Source: Saccharomycopsis fibuligera x Saccharomycopsis cf. fibuligera
Lineage: Eukaryota > Ascomycota > Saccharomycetes > Ascoideales > Saccharomycopsidaceae
Direction of reading: 5' to 3'
Length of the DNA stretch: 64,000 nt
Assembly (NCBI GenBank): GCA_001936135.1
Contig: CP012811.1
Location: 558,001 to 622,000 of the forward strand
A program made the translations under genes and the position numbers. Position 1 is the first letter of the stretch. The number at the start of each line of letters is the position of its first letter. The notes beneath the pieces were generated by a model, which did no database searches, was not told the DNA's origin, and saw only the letters and a list, made by a program, of their open reading frames with translations. Below are positions 31,029 through 40,800 of the stretch, piece after piece.

Positions 31029-32013
31029 TATGTATTGTGTGTGATGAAGGTTGCGTTTGTTTTTTGAGAAAGGCAGAGATGTATCCTAAAACAGAAATGA
31101 ATGAATTAATAATCTTGTTGATGGTATTTTAAGAGAGAAACAAATACGACTCGTTAATCCAGAACTGGACATTGTTCCATTATATACTTGTAAAATAGTA
31201 AGCATCGTTGGTAATTGAAACGTGTTGATACTGTGGAAAGTGCAGATTCCATGGTTGTAGCAATTAGCCAAAACTACAAGAAGTTAAGATCATGGCTCCT
31301 CATTGGCCAAAGTATGGTCTTACCATTAAAACATGTCAAACCAGTATCAAAAATCATTTAGTGAGCCGTTAATGAATTCGTCCAAATAGAGAGGTGCGTT
31401 TTCTGTATGCGGCCAAAGGCACGTCAGTGCGACATTTGGTCTCTGTAAGTATTAGGATGCAATGCAACGCGCCATATCTACGGTAATATGTAATGCCGTT
31501 TTATGCAACCATAAAGTCGATTGTTTCTAATTGACTTTGTATTTCCTATTGCGACACAACTGATGCTAAGTTGGCTTTTGTTAAAGTACTAAGCAATGGT
31601 TGATGGAGCAGCTTAAAGTAAGTGTATGTGGAGAAATTGGATAATGGTTTATTGTGTGTCAAAATGTTCCTTTTATTGGCTCTTTAGCAAAGAGATGTAT
31701 TAAGTGTAGGTTGTATGAAGCACAATAGAGCAGAGTTATTGAACTAATCAGCAAATTGTAATACAAATGGCAGTCTTTAGTTTATATATGTATATATTAC
31801 TTTCTATAAGAAATTGTATAAGACGTAAAAGGGAAATAGAAAAAATTAAAAAAGAGAGAAAAAAATAAAAGGAAAAACAGTGTGTGATCCACAACCAGGT
31901 TGGAGCACCAAAAAACTAAAAAAAAAAAAAAGAATGAAGCGAAAATAAAAATAAGCAGCAAAGTATTTTTCCATTACAATTTTAATATACTAGAGCATTT
32001 ACCCCACCTTAAC
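31029..32013. other. Intergenic stretch between the two secreted-protein genes
   Basis: 985 bp holding the promoter of secreted protein A on its left and the 3' region of secreted protein B on its right. A-rich runs lie at 31840-31960. I saw no third copy of the family. Confidence 0.5.
31180..31186 (-). promoter_or_regulatory. TATA box of secreted protein A
   Basis: TATATAA on the minus strand, 152-158 bp upstream of the start codon, a normal distance for a yeast TATA promoter. The paralogue has one at a similar distance. Confidence 0.45.
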
Positions 32014-32328
32014 TTAATTATGGTTTTGCTTGTAGTTGTTAGCAAACATTTGTGCTTGATTAGCACCCCCAGCAGCGGTGGACAAAAAGTCAACTCCGCC
32101 TTTAATACTTTTCCAAAGTTTACCCAATTTAAATTTTTTATCTTGAATGCTATCTGTACCTTCGTTATCGCGTGCGTGTATGCTATCATTTTCGATAAGA
32201 ATACTTGGGGCAACGACTTTTGGAGAGTCTTCACGGGAATTCAAAGCAGTGGTCACAGGTGCAGCTGCGACATTTTGGCAAGAGATGCTCATCAAAGCCA
32301 AAGCAGAAATTAAGACAGTGTATTGCAT
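32014..32328 (-). CDS. Small secreted protein B, paralogue of protein A
   Basis: 104 residues using the ATG at 32328. An upstream start in the same frame (32391) would place 21 polar residues before the hydrophobic signal peptide, and the inner start aligns with the paralogue (MQYT versus MQFT). Signal peptide MQYTVLISALALMSISCQN, cleavage probably after VAAA. The middle is short and acidic. The C-terminal block begins QDKKFKLGKLWKSIKGG and contains GANQAQMFANNYKQ. The pattern QDKKxKxGxLxKxIK, then GANQA, then YK is shared with protein A, while the middle is not. No Cys in the mature protein, no GPI signal. A TATAAATA lies about 120 bp upstream. Function unknown. Confidence 0.7.
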   Translation of the reverse strand: MQYTVLISALALMSISCQNVAAAPVTTALNSREDSPKVVAPSILIENDSIHARDNEGTDSIQDKKFKLGKLWKSIKGGVDFLSTAAGGANQAQMFANNYKQNHN

Positions 32329-32443
32329 CCTGTAGGTGATTTTGTTTGGAAATCTAAAAAGGCAAGTTAAAGAATCGTTGACGATGATCAAAACAGCAGA
32401 AAGAAGGCTTAGATGAGAGAATTTTAGTTGGCAACAAGTGGCT

Positions 32444-32451
32444 TATTTATA
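32444..32451 (-). promoter_or_regulatory. TATA box of secreted protein B
   Basis: TATAAATA on the minus strand, 116-123 bp upstream of the preferred start codon. It also supports the inner ATG as the true start. Confidence 0.5.
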
Positions 32452-33060
32452 AGTTTTTGAACCTCAACTGGTTAGATTAAAGCTGGGGTCCAGTGAACAC
32501 TTTAAATACTTTTTTGAGCAAAAGGCGCTAAAATAATTTTAAGTTCCCAGAATTATCACGAATGGTATACTTTTTTGTCTTGGTGGAAACAGCACTTGCC
32601 ATCCCTTGTTCAGTATAACAGAGCGTATTGTTGTTGCTGTATTAGCAGATCAATTAATCTACTTATGGTAAAAAAAATATGTTTGTGACGCGGGTTAGAA
32701 TCATACCGAGTGAGCACTGCATGCGGTGCATGGACTGTTTTCTGGTATTTTGATTCTGGCTATTGTTTGAAAGATTATTAACTCTGCAGAATGAGAGCTT
32801 CTCATCAGCATCTCAAACACTCTTAGGTTAATTCTCAACGAACCTAAGAAATGGCGTATTATCTTTGCTTATTTAGACAATCCCACTTATAATACAAGCG
32901 CAACAATAAATATGGTGGCTCTTCAAATAATTTTTGGCACGTGTAGACTTAGAAAAACATCAGTATATGCCAACGTAATCTTTTTTCCTGAAAAGCGGGG
33001 CACATAAGTTTAAAATGAAAACCTAATTTCGGGGGCTTTTTTTTCACATACAAAATTAAC
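32452..33060. other. Intergenic stretch
   Basis: About 600 bp upstream of secreted protein B. AT-rich, no supportable frame or RNA gene. The left part probably carries upstream regulatory sites of protein B. Confidence 0.35.
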
Positions 33061-33260
33061 ATGTTTGTATATGTCTGAGTATAGTGACTAGATCTACTAC
33101 TCATACCTGAGGTTGTCTCCTCTAGTAGTGAAGGGTAGCCACTTACTGAGATCTTAGTTACGTAATGAAACTTGGTTGAGTAATGAAATTGGACTTATTT
33201 TCCTTCCTTTTATTATAAGCTATATTACTAAATAAAAATATTCTGTTCCCTCAGACTGTA
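33061..33260 (-). mobile_element. LTR-retrotransposon LTR fragment (fossil) near tRNA-His
   Basis: On the minus strand the block 33078-33112 matches 50978-51012 almost base for base (core AGTAGATCTAGTCACTATACT). Both sites lie near other LTR-like repeats, and this one is about 135 bp from a tRNA gene, the usual landing place of yeast LTR elements. Only LTR sequence is recognisable; the element is broken. Boundaries are approximate and the family is unresolved. Confidence 0.45.
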
Positions 33261-33393
33261 TATAGTAAGTTCATTTCTCGCCCATAATGGTCACGCGATG
33301 AAAAATTTTCCATCGCACCTTTGATGTTGTTTGCCTTTAGGATTTCGGAGCACAAACTGAACTCAACATCCCATTATACTGCAAATTTCAGAA

Positions 33394-33465
33394 GCCGGCC
33401 TAGTATAGTGGTCAGTACGAGTCGTTGTGGCCGACTAGACCCAGGTTCGATTCCTGGGGCCGGCA
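33394..33465 (+). tRNA. tRNA-His (GTG)
   Basis: A 72-nt cloverleaf. Acceptor GCCGGCC pairs with GGCCGGC and is followed by A. The D arm is TAGTATAGTGGTCAGTA. The anticodon loop TTGTGGC gives anticodon GTG, and the T loop is TTCGATT. No intron. It closely resembles Saccharomyces tRNA-His. A T run follows about 5 bases downstream, consistent with Pol III termination. Confidence 0.95.
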
Positions 33466-33726
33466 ATAATTTTTTATTTCCATTTTTTTGTTATTTGGAC
33501 CCTATTATAGTAAAACTCAGGAATATTACGAAGCGCTTGGTGATAATCGTGAAAGCCTTGACAACTTAAAATTGTATAATGAAAAATCTAGGTAAAAAAA
33601 ATGTAGAAATAAAAAGTAGTGATGATAAGTCTAGTAATTATAAGTCTAGTAATGCAAAAAAATTAATATTAATAGCGGAAGAATTTGAGTGTTATCATAA
33701 GTTGAAAGAACTAGTTTTAAAGTAGT
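33466..33726. other. Short spacer tRNA-His / GH17 gene
   Basis: 261 bp of AT-rich DNA with a repeated AAGTCTAGTAATTATAAGTCTAGTAAT unit at about 33627-33653. No gene is seen. Confidence 0.4.
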
Positions 33727-34752
33727 TTAATATGGATCAGCGCCCATGATGCCCCAGTTTTGTTCCAAAGTACCCGATTTCCATGCTTCATTCCAAGCGG
33801 AGAACAACAATGCATGGCTATTAGCAGAAGATCTGGATTTAATTGAGTTAAGACAAGCCTCTTGATTTGACAGAGAGGCACGGTCGCCCCCTGCGGTTGG
33901 CCAGCCGGTCTCTGTGATAAGAACGTCTTTCCCGCTACAAATTCCTTTCAATTTGCTGATTTGGCTTTCTAACCACAGTCCGCAATTGCTTGCCAGACTA
34001 CTACCATCGAAATATGCATGTGCATTTGCAGCGACAAAATCACCATTGCACAAAGCAGTATTGGACCAAATAGTTGAGTAAACATCCACTGCAGCTACCT
34101 TGACATTGTGGCTAGAGAGTAAACCTTGGGCTTGGCTAACATAGCTTGCCATTTGAGAAGCAGTAAATTTTCCATCGTTCACATGTTCATTTCCTATAGT
34201 GACGCCGTAAATAGCACTCCAATTATTACCATTGTTTTTAACGGCCGTAGTAATTGTTTCGACACTTGATTTCACGCTTGTTGGATCGTAAATGCCCACT
34301 AAGAGCTTTTGGTTACTGTCTTTATTCGACAACGCCACGTTAACCAAGTCACAGTCAACATCATAAAGTCTAATAACGCTATGACTAGAAAGCGCTTTGA
34401 TGGCTTGGGCTAATTTGCTGGAAGACTTGCATTGACCATCGCTAGTATATTGAGAAAAGGCAATACCGCTTCCTGAAAGGCTGCCGCTATATCCACTCGA
34501 CCCACTACTGCTTGAAGAATAAGTTGTGGCACTGTCAGTGTCAACTACTTTATTATTTACTTGAACTGCAGGTGATGCAGAGGTAGTTTGAGAGGTAGTT
34601 GCAGCCTGAGTAGTAGTCGCAAAACCTCCAACATTCCCGTAGTTGATTGTACTCCAATCTACACCATAGTTAATGGCGTTCCAATCAACAGGGTTAGCTT
34701 TGCAAAGGGTACTGAGGCAGAAAGTGAAAGCGATAATGGATATGGGATGCAT
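33727..34752 (-). CDS. Cell-wall GH17 beta-1,3-glucanase/transferase, Scw4/Mp65-like
   Basis: 341 residues. Signal peptide MHPISIIAFTFCLSTLCKA, then a duplicated short motif (DWNAINYG, DWSTINYG) and a Thr/Ser-rich linker to about residue 95. The GH17 domain starts at GIAFSQYTSDGQCKS (about 96) and includes IRLYDVDC, the acid/base Glu189 in IGNEH and the nucleophile Glu281 in ITETGWP. This arrangement matches the Scw4/Scw10/Mp65 group of soluble, wall-associated proteins rather than the GPI-anchored Bgl2/Gas groups: there is no C-terminal GPI signal and the protein ends at DPY. It probably trims or branches wall beta-1,3-glucan outside the cell. There is no clear Kex2 site after the signal peptide, unlike some relatives. 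Confidence 0.88.
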   Translation of the reverse strand: MHPISIIAFTFCLSTLCKANPVDWNAINYGVDWSTINYGNVGGFATTTQAATTSQTTSASPAVQVNNKVVDTDSATTYSSSSSGSSGYSGSLSGSGIAFSQYTSDGQCKSSSKLAQAIKALSSHSVIRLYDVDCDLVNVALSNKDSNQKLLVGIYDPTSVKSSVETITTAVKNNGNNWSAIYGVTIGNEHVNDGKFTASQMASYVSQAQGLLSSHNVKVAAVDVYSTIWSNTALCNGDFVAANAHAYFDGSSLASNCGLWLESQISKLKGICSGKDVLITETGWPTAGGDRASLSNQEACLNSIKSRSSANSHALLFSAWNEAWKSGTLEQNWGIMGADPY

Positions 34753-35596
34753 TGTTCTTGGCTTTGATTTAGTTTTGCTAATTGTTCACTGGAGAACGGT
34801 AGGTTTGAAAGAAAGAGGAGTTGTATATCATTAAACAACAAAGAAAAGAAAAGAAACCCACAAAATAAATAAACACCGGAGATAAAGTTACTGGACTGCA
34901 GTGTCATATTATAATAACCATATTTGATGTTACCAGTAATCAAGAGTGTGGATCTACCAAGGGTAATGTTCAGAACCGGTCTGCAGGCGGAAGCATCGTG
35001 CGTCAAAGCTGTCGCAGGATCTGTGCTAATGGAAGTTTTTTTGTCGCAGCACTAGTCGATGATAACATTCTCAAGCCATTCCACCATTGGCTTTGCAACT
35101 TGTGCAAAAAAATAAACAAATCATTGTAAGGCAATTTTTGTGAGGTCATCCGTTTATTTTTCAATTAAAGTGACTTTTTTTTTGAGTTTTTAGGGCGTGT
35201 CTTTTAGCTCTTCAAGTTTTAAGGATATCTAACACCCAAAAGTGAAGTTTTGTGTCCCCAAATTTGAAAGCTATGACGTTGAGGATTGTGATGCTCAGAA
35301 GTAACTGCACACTTTTACCAGTTCAGTTAGATGGTAACTACCGTAACTACAGTATCAATCGTAAGTAGCATTGAAGCTACCCAAATTGTTTTTTCAACTG
35401 CAGTAGTTAGAAGCATACCGGAGCGCAAACTTCTTGAGTGCTTACAAACTTTAAGGGTGGAGAACTTATCAAACAAGTAAGTTTAATGCTGACTATGAGA
35501 AAAAAAAACTAGTTTTTACAATACGTGTCATAGTACTGCTCCGTTAAGCCAAGTGATCATTGCGTTGCCAGCAGACCCAAATATGCTCTTAACTTT
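34753..35596. other. GH17 upstream region and intergenic DNA
   Basis: About 840 bp upstream of the GH17 gene. The first 200 bp contain A/G-rich tracts (34835-34870). Frame 34659-35006 (minus) overlaps the GH17 start and is not supported. No other gene seen. Confidence 0.4.
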
Positions 35597-35760
35597 TTTT
35601 CACACACACAATATCGATTTATTATTTCTATATAAACGGAAGAAGATATAATCTTATAAACTTATTATATAGTATATACAGTATAGTTCAGTTGTTATTA
35701 TATAGGGGAAACTTATACAAGTGAAAACCCCGTTAGTAGTTGTTAGACTTTAATGGATTA
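35597..35760 (+). mobile_element. LTR fragment (fossil) left of tRNA-Ala
   Basis: Bases 35611-35668 match 50834-50891 at high identity, bases 35680-35699 match 46917-46936 (opposite strand), and 35597-35636 is repeated in inverted orientation at 36837-36874. This shared, dispersed block near tRNA genes is best explained as LTR sequence of a yeast retrotransposon. It is a broken remnant with no internal coding region attached. The right edge is approximate. Confidence 0.5.
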
Positions 35761-36292
35761 GTTTGACTTGAAATACATATAGGAGAGATTCTGGTCTAAG
35801 ATGGTTGAAATTTTGGCTTTTGAGGGTCATTGCTTTGCTGTTGACAGATAAAAAGAAAGGGGTCTCACTTCAATATCATCTTCCACTCACTAAGATAACA
35901 CTGATGTGCTATCTAATTCATTACCGTGATGTAGTAAATAAGACTAGAGATCGGAAAGGTTTTCCAATCAAAGTCCTTATCTTTCCGTAGGCGGGAATAT
36001 TTCTTTTGGAATATCAAGCAGTTGTCGACTTGGATTAATTCTCGTGTATCACTGGATGGAAGGATGAGGCTGTCCTAGCTCAATTCCTTATTTATATGTA
36101 ACTTTTTCCACAATGCTTGTGCTACTGGACATTTAACCAAAAAAGTGCTCCATTTGTTTGTTGATAGCATCTTCATATGACTGCTGTTTGGGCTTTTTAC
36201 GTGATAAATCTTCGGAGCACCACTTACATTCCTCCAAGGTGAGGAATATACTACAGTCAAGTTGCGACATAGTAGGTAGCAAAAAGTAAATT
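35761..36292. other. Intergenic stretch between LTR fragment and tRNA-Ala
   Basis: About 530 bp with no supportable gene. Short frames (35805-35990, 36075-36350) have no protein character. It may include more decayed element sequence that I cannot match. Confidence 0.35.
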
Positions 36293-36365
36293 TGGACGAG
36301 TTGGGAATCGAACCCAAGACCTCTCCCATGCTAAGGGAGCGCGCTACCAACTACGCCACACGCCC
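36293..36365 (-). tRNA. tRNA-Ala (AGC)
   Basis: A 73-nt cloverleaf on the minus strand, nearly identical to Saccharomyces tRNA-Ala(AGC). Acceptor GGGCGTG with CTCGTCC (allowing G-T) and final A, D arm GCGTAGTTGGTAGCGC, anticodon loop TTAGCAT giving AGC, T loop TTCGATT. No intron. LTR-like fragments lie on both sides. Confidence 0.96.
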
Positions 36366-36759
36366 TATATTTTTTTGAGTTTTTAATATAAGGATTGATT
36401 GATTAAACTATATAAATCTCATAGGCATGAAAAAAAATAGGCCTGGACCCGAAAGGAGAAAATCTTCATAAGACGCTACTGGTCGTGAGACCAGTAGCAG
36501 TGTGAAAAAAAAATTTACTCACTAAAAACCCAGATTAGCAATATAAAGGATAGATAAAATGAATGATAAGAAAAATAGGATAATATAATTTTGGTGAGTA
36601 ATAAAAGTTAGAATTGTGATGAGACCGCCATAACAATTTGTACATGCAACTGTAAATCCAGGGACCAGTTGTAATTTTGGCTTTTTTTTATTCTTGCCCA
36701 CCTGGTGAAGGTAGAATAGGAAGCGGTCAATTTTGAGCATTAGATTTGGAACATTTAGA
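36366..36759. other. Intergenic stretch right of tRNA-Ala
   Basis: About 390 bp, AT-rich. It carries the short repeat near 36405-36423 and an inverted repeat ACTGGTCGTGAGACCAGT at 36478-36495 that could form a small hairpin. No gene seen. Confidence 0.4.
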
Positions 36760-36874
36760 GTTGATTTATTACACTATATAATCTCATAGGATTTAAAACT
36801 ACTTGGAGTTTTAAAGTCAGGAAATATTCTCTAACATTTATATAGAAATAATAAATCGATATTGTGTGTGAAAA
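36760..36874 (-). mobile_element. LTR fragment (fossil) right of tRNA-Ala, inverted
   Basis: Its inner 38 bp (36837-36874) are an inverted copy of 35597-35636, including a run of 26 identical bases. A second short block, ACTATATAATCTCATAGG at 36773-36790, recurs with one change at 36405-36423. LTR identity is inferred from dispersal and tRNA proximity. Broken; boundaries approximate. Confidence 0.4.
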
Positions 36875-37020
36875 TATTTGTTTTCTTGCTCTTTTGTTTA
36901 TTGTTTTTTCTTCTTATTATTATCAAGATATTGGGGCCAACAGCCTACGTATTCAAAAGGAAAATATAAAATCAAAACTATTTAGAAAAGGACGTGTTTA
37001 TATAATATTTTCCAATGAGC

Positions 37021-37240
37021 AATGAGGTGCAAAACATTAACCTTTACGCCTAATTGAAGCAAGCATTGTTACTTGCAGATAAATTAGAGAGTGATTTAGG
37101 CATAGACAGCACTTTAAAACTTGATGGGTCAAGTTTTTATGACAAGACAGATGATCAACGTAGCTTTTCGGATACGATACTTAGAAGGCTGACTATGTGT
37201 CAATTATTTCTCCAAAGTATTTGTCTCGTGAGTATTTGAT
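37021..37240 (+). pseudogene. Short broken coding relic of unknown origin
   Basis: Beginning with MSNEVQNINLYA and continuing after an interruption with KQALLLADKLESDLGIDS and a SFSDTILRRL segment, the translation has protein-like composition over about 70 codons. I do not recognise it. It lies just beyond an LTR fragment, so it may be internal sequence of an old retroelement, but a host-gene relic is equally possible. Confidence 0.3.
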
Positions 37241-37856
37241 AAGCGCGCATGGTTTACGAAGGAACGCTTTGCTATTCTTTGAAATTCACGGCCTTTCTGC
37301 TTCGTTATCGTCATCCAAGCATCAACATTCATGTCATTGCAAGTCATATCATTGGTTGTCCTTACAAAAAACTAGTGCTCTGCCAAAAAAAATTTTTTTT
37401 TACAGTTCATCGCATATATTTTCATGCTTTCTGCGGTAAAACACATTATGATACGTCATATTGAATAATTGTTAAACACCAGAAATTTGGAGTATGCTTT
37501 GTATGCGCATATTTATATACATTCAAATATGCATATATATACATTAAATTACATCAGCTCATAACACAGTAGCATTACTCTGCAGGAAAATCACGGCAGT
37601 GGCTAGTGATTTGCCAAAAGCTGACCGCCCCTGTGTGGCTGGTGAGGTCCTGTTGCGGCAGGAAAATCGCTTCTTTCGGGGCACAAGAGGGAAAAAAACT
37701 GAGAAAGAGCCATTCCACTACACTTCTTCTGAGGTTAACCCTTTTGCTATAGCAGTCTGTTTTATGAAATATAGTGTAAAGTAGCCAACAGTATCGTTTC
37801 TTAGATGCTAACAATACCCTCGCTTCCTCTGCTCTGATTTACATTTCTTTTATTCA
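37241..37856. other. DUF1 upstream region
   Basis: About 600 bp preceding the WD-repeat gene. A region of ATATTTATATACATTCAAATATGCATATATATAC repeats lies around 37508-37545. Short overlapping frames are not supported. Confidence 0.4.
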
Positions 37857-40800
37857 ATGACCAGAGTATCAAAGAACATCTCTTACGTGCTTCACACTCC
37901 AGACAATGACAATGATGGACATTTGGGTGGCATCAACTCACTAAAGTACAACAATTGTACCGCGACCCTATTTTCTGCTGGCAGAGATGGAACGGTGAAG
38001 CTTTGGAAGAATGAGGATCAAACAATGGCTTCTGTTGCTACTTCCGAGCCTGATTTTTCCAGTATCAACAACACTAATAGCATAGACGCTAATAATCAGC
38101 TACTAGCAAGCGAAAATGCAAAAATCAATAAGGCCGGCATTGACTTATTCTCATCCGAAGCTCAGTCAGAAAAGCCATACAGCTTGATCAATTCTCAACA
38201 GCTACATACAGACTGGATTAATGACATTGAACTCATAGATAATAACTCGTTAGTGTCCTGTTCTTCAGACTTGCTAGTCAAGCACTGGAACTTCAACGAC
38301 GGCACTCAGTCGACTTTTGGCTATCATACGGATTATGCGCAATGTCTAGCAAGCCCCAACTCTTCCTTTAGGGACTTTAAGAGCACTGGTGGTGTCCCAA
38401 CATGGTTCGCTTCCGGTGGATTGGACAAGAAAATCAATACGTGGGACTTGACTAAGTGCACAAAGGTAAATACATATTTCCCAGTCAAGGAAACTTCCGG
38501 CTCTTCAAACTTAAATTTCTATAATTATCAAGATAAAGGCTCGATATATTCAATGTCTGCAACAGAAAACTTGATTGCTGCTGGCGGTACTGAAAATAGT
38601 ATTAGCTTAATAGATCGAAGAACCCCTGCCAGAAACATATTGAAGCTAGTGGGCCACACAGATACCGTCAGAGCATTATCAATTTCCAATGAGTGGCTAC
38701 TCTCTGGATCAGCGGACTCCACTATTAAACTTTGGTCTTTGAAAAATAATAGAGTTTTCAGAACTTTTGACATGCACAACAGCTCCATATGGTCTCTTTA
38801 CTCAAACTACGAGGACTACAGAATTTTTTACTCAGGGGACAAAAATGGATTTATTTATAAAACTGACCTTCGAGGCTGTCATATTTCTCCTTTGAATGAA
38901 GATCTCAATGATGTTGATGATTCGGATAATGAAATTATGGGGGCGAAACTAAATGAAAATCTTGGAATTATCACTTTGTTAGCCAAAGAGTTGTACGGGG
39001 TCAATTCTCTTGTCGCTGAAGAAGGTAAGTCCAGAGCAAACGATTTGGACGATAATGGAGGTTACGTATGGAGTGCAACAAAAAACAATACCCTCAATAA
39101 TTTCTTAAACCCAAATTTAAAAAGCATTGTGTTGCACCAATTCTTGAATATTAAAAACAATTTATTAACTGTCATTCAAAACAGAAAATTTGAGAACGAT
39201 ATCCCTACTGCAGACGATTCAGAAAGTACTTCTGGCCATAACTCATTTGTTAGGGTATCTCAAAACAATGAAGAACTATATGACTTGGTATCGCAACTAT
39301 CAATTGATAACCCACGAAAATCTATAGACAACATGCATAGAACCACATCTATTGCCAGTATGTCAATGCTTGATAACCTAGATAACCTAGATAACCTAAG
39401 TGATACAATGAGTCTTGATGATGGTGGCCTTAGCAGTGCTGACGAAGATCAAACCCAGCTATCTAATATGGGATTGAGTTTTGAGACAAGCTTCATTAAA
39501 TTTAACGGGATTCCTAGCACTCAGTACATTAATGCCAATACTTCAAAAGAGTTCGAAGAACATGCTGAGCATAGAGAAACTTTTGAAGTAGAAATTTTAG
39601 CTGATCCTGCTCCAGAAAATTTGATAACTGTGGTGCCAGTTAACGAAATAAGTAACTATTCCATTAAAGGGAATCCAAGCATTACCAAGGTAAGAATATT
39701 GAATGATCGGAGAACAATTGTAACCTTGAATGATAAAGGTACGGTTCATATCTGGAATATAGTCACAGGCAAAATCAAGAATACATTTGTTGACAATGAG
39801 TCAAGTAGTGAGCTACAGGATGATATGGACGAAGATGAATACGAAAGACACTTGAGTGACAAATATGAGCATTTGTTTGAATCAGTGATTGAAAATGTTC
39901 AAACTAAGGAGACATTACCTAACTGGTGCCATGTGTCGGTTAAGATTGGCAAAGTTTTCATAACTATTAGCGAGAACACATTTACTAATTGTGAAATTTA
40001 CGTCGATGAGCTAAAAGATATCATCGACTCTGAGTTGATCAAAAAAATTAAAGGTGAAAATTCCAATCCGATGGATGAGGTCAGACTTAATTTGGGAAAA
40101 ATGGTCCTTAAATCATTGTTGTACAATTTCCTTCAAGAGGTAATAGTTCAAGATCAAATTTTTAGACAACATATTTTGGATGAAGATATTGACTTCAAGA
40201 AACTTGTCGCAAGAGAAAAATATGCTAGGTTTCATGATGATACTAGCTCCAATAGCGCAAAACTCAGCAATAGGGACAATGATAAGCAGCAAAAAGGTTC
40301 TGATATCTCAGTAGCCAGTGGTGATAATAAGGATAATGCTTTTAAAAAATTTGCCAGATTTGGCAGAAAAAGCAAGCAAGAGAAAGAAAAAGAAAAAGAT
40401 AGGGAGAAAGAACAGGCTTCTACCTCAACTGCATCTGTTGGATCAAGCAAAAAACGCGAGGATAGTTTGCTCAAAGATAAAGTAATTCATGACGATTTGA
40501 ACAGTACGGCTTCATGCAGCACCGATAAAATTTCATGTTCGAGCTACGAAGAAACAACGCTTGCTCTTTTGGATCGTATTGAATATGGATATATAAAAGC
40601 TGATGATCGCAAAGAAGTTACAGAGTCTGATTTGAAGTTGCCTGGTGAGAAAGAAATACCATTAATTACGCTGTTAGTGGAAAGCCCAATAATTGTGTTA
40701 ATCAACGAGTCTTCATCGCATTTGAAAGGTAATTCTCTAAATCTCTACAAATTTTATACCAATGATTCTGGCTTTACTGCTGCAGGCTCAAACAAAGAAA

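Noticed and set aside
31086-31271. Minus-strand frame between the two secreted-protein genes as a third family member
   Set aside because: No signal peptide, no lysine-rich tail; it overlaps the promoter and TATA box of protein A.
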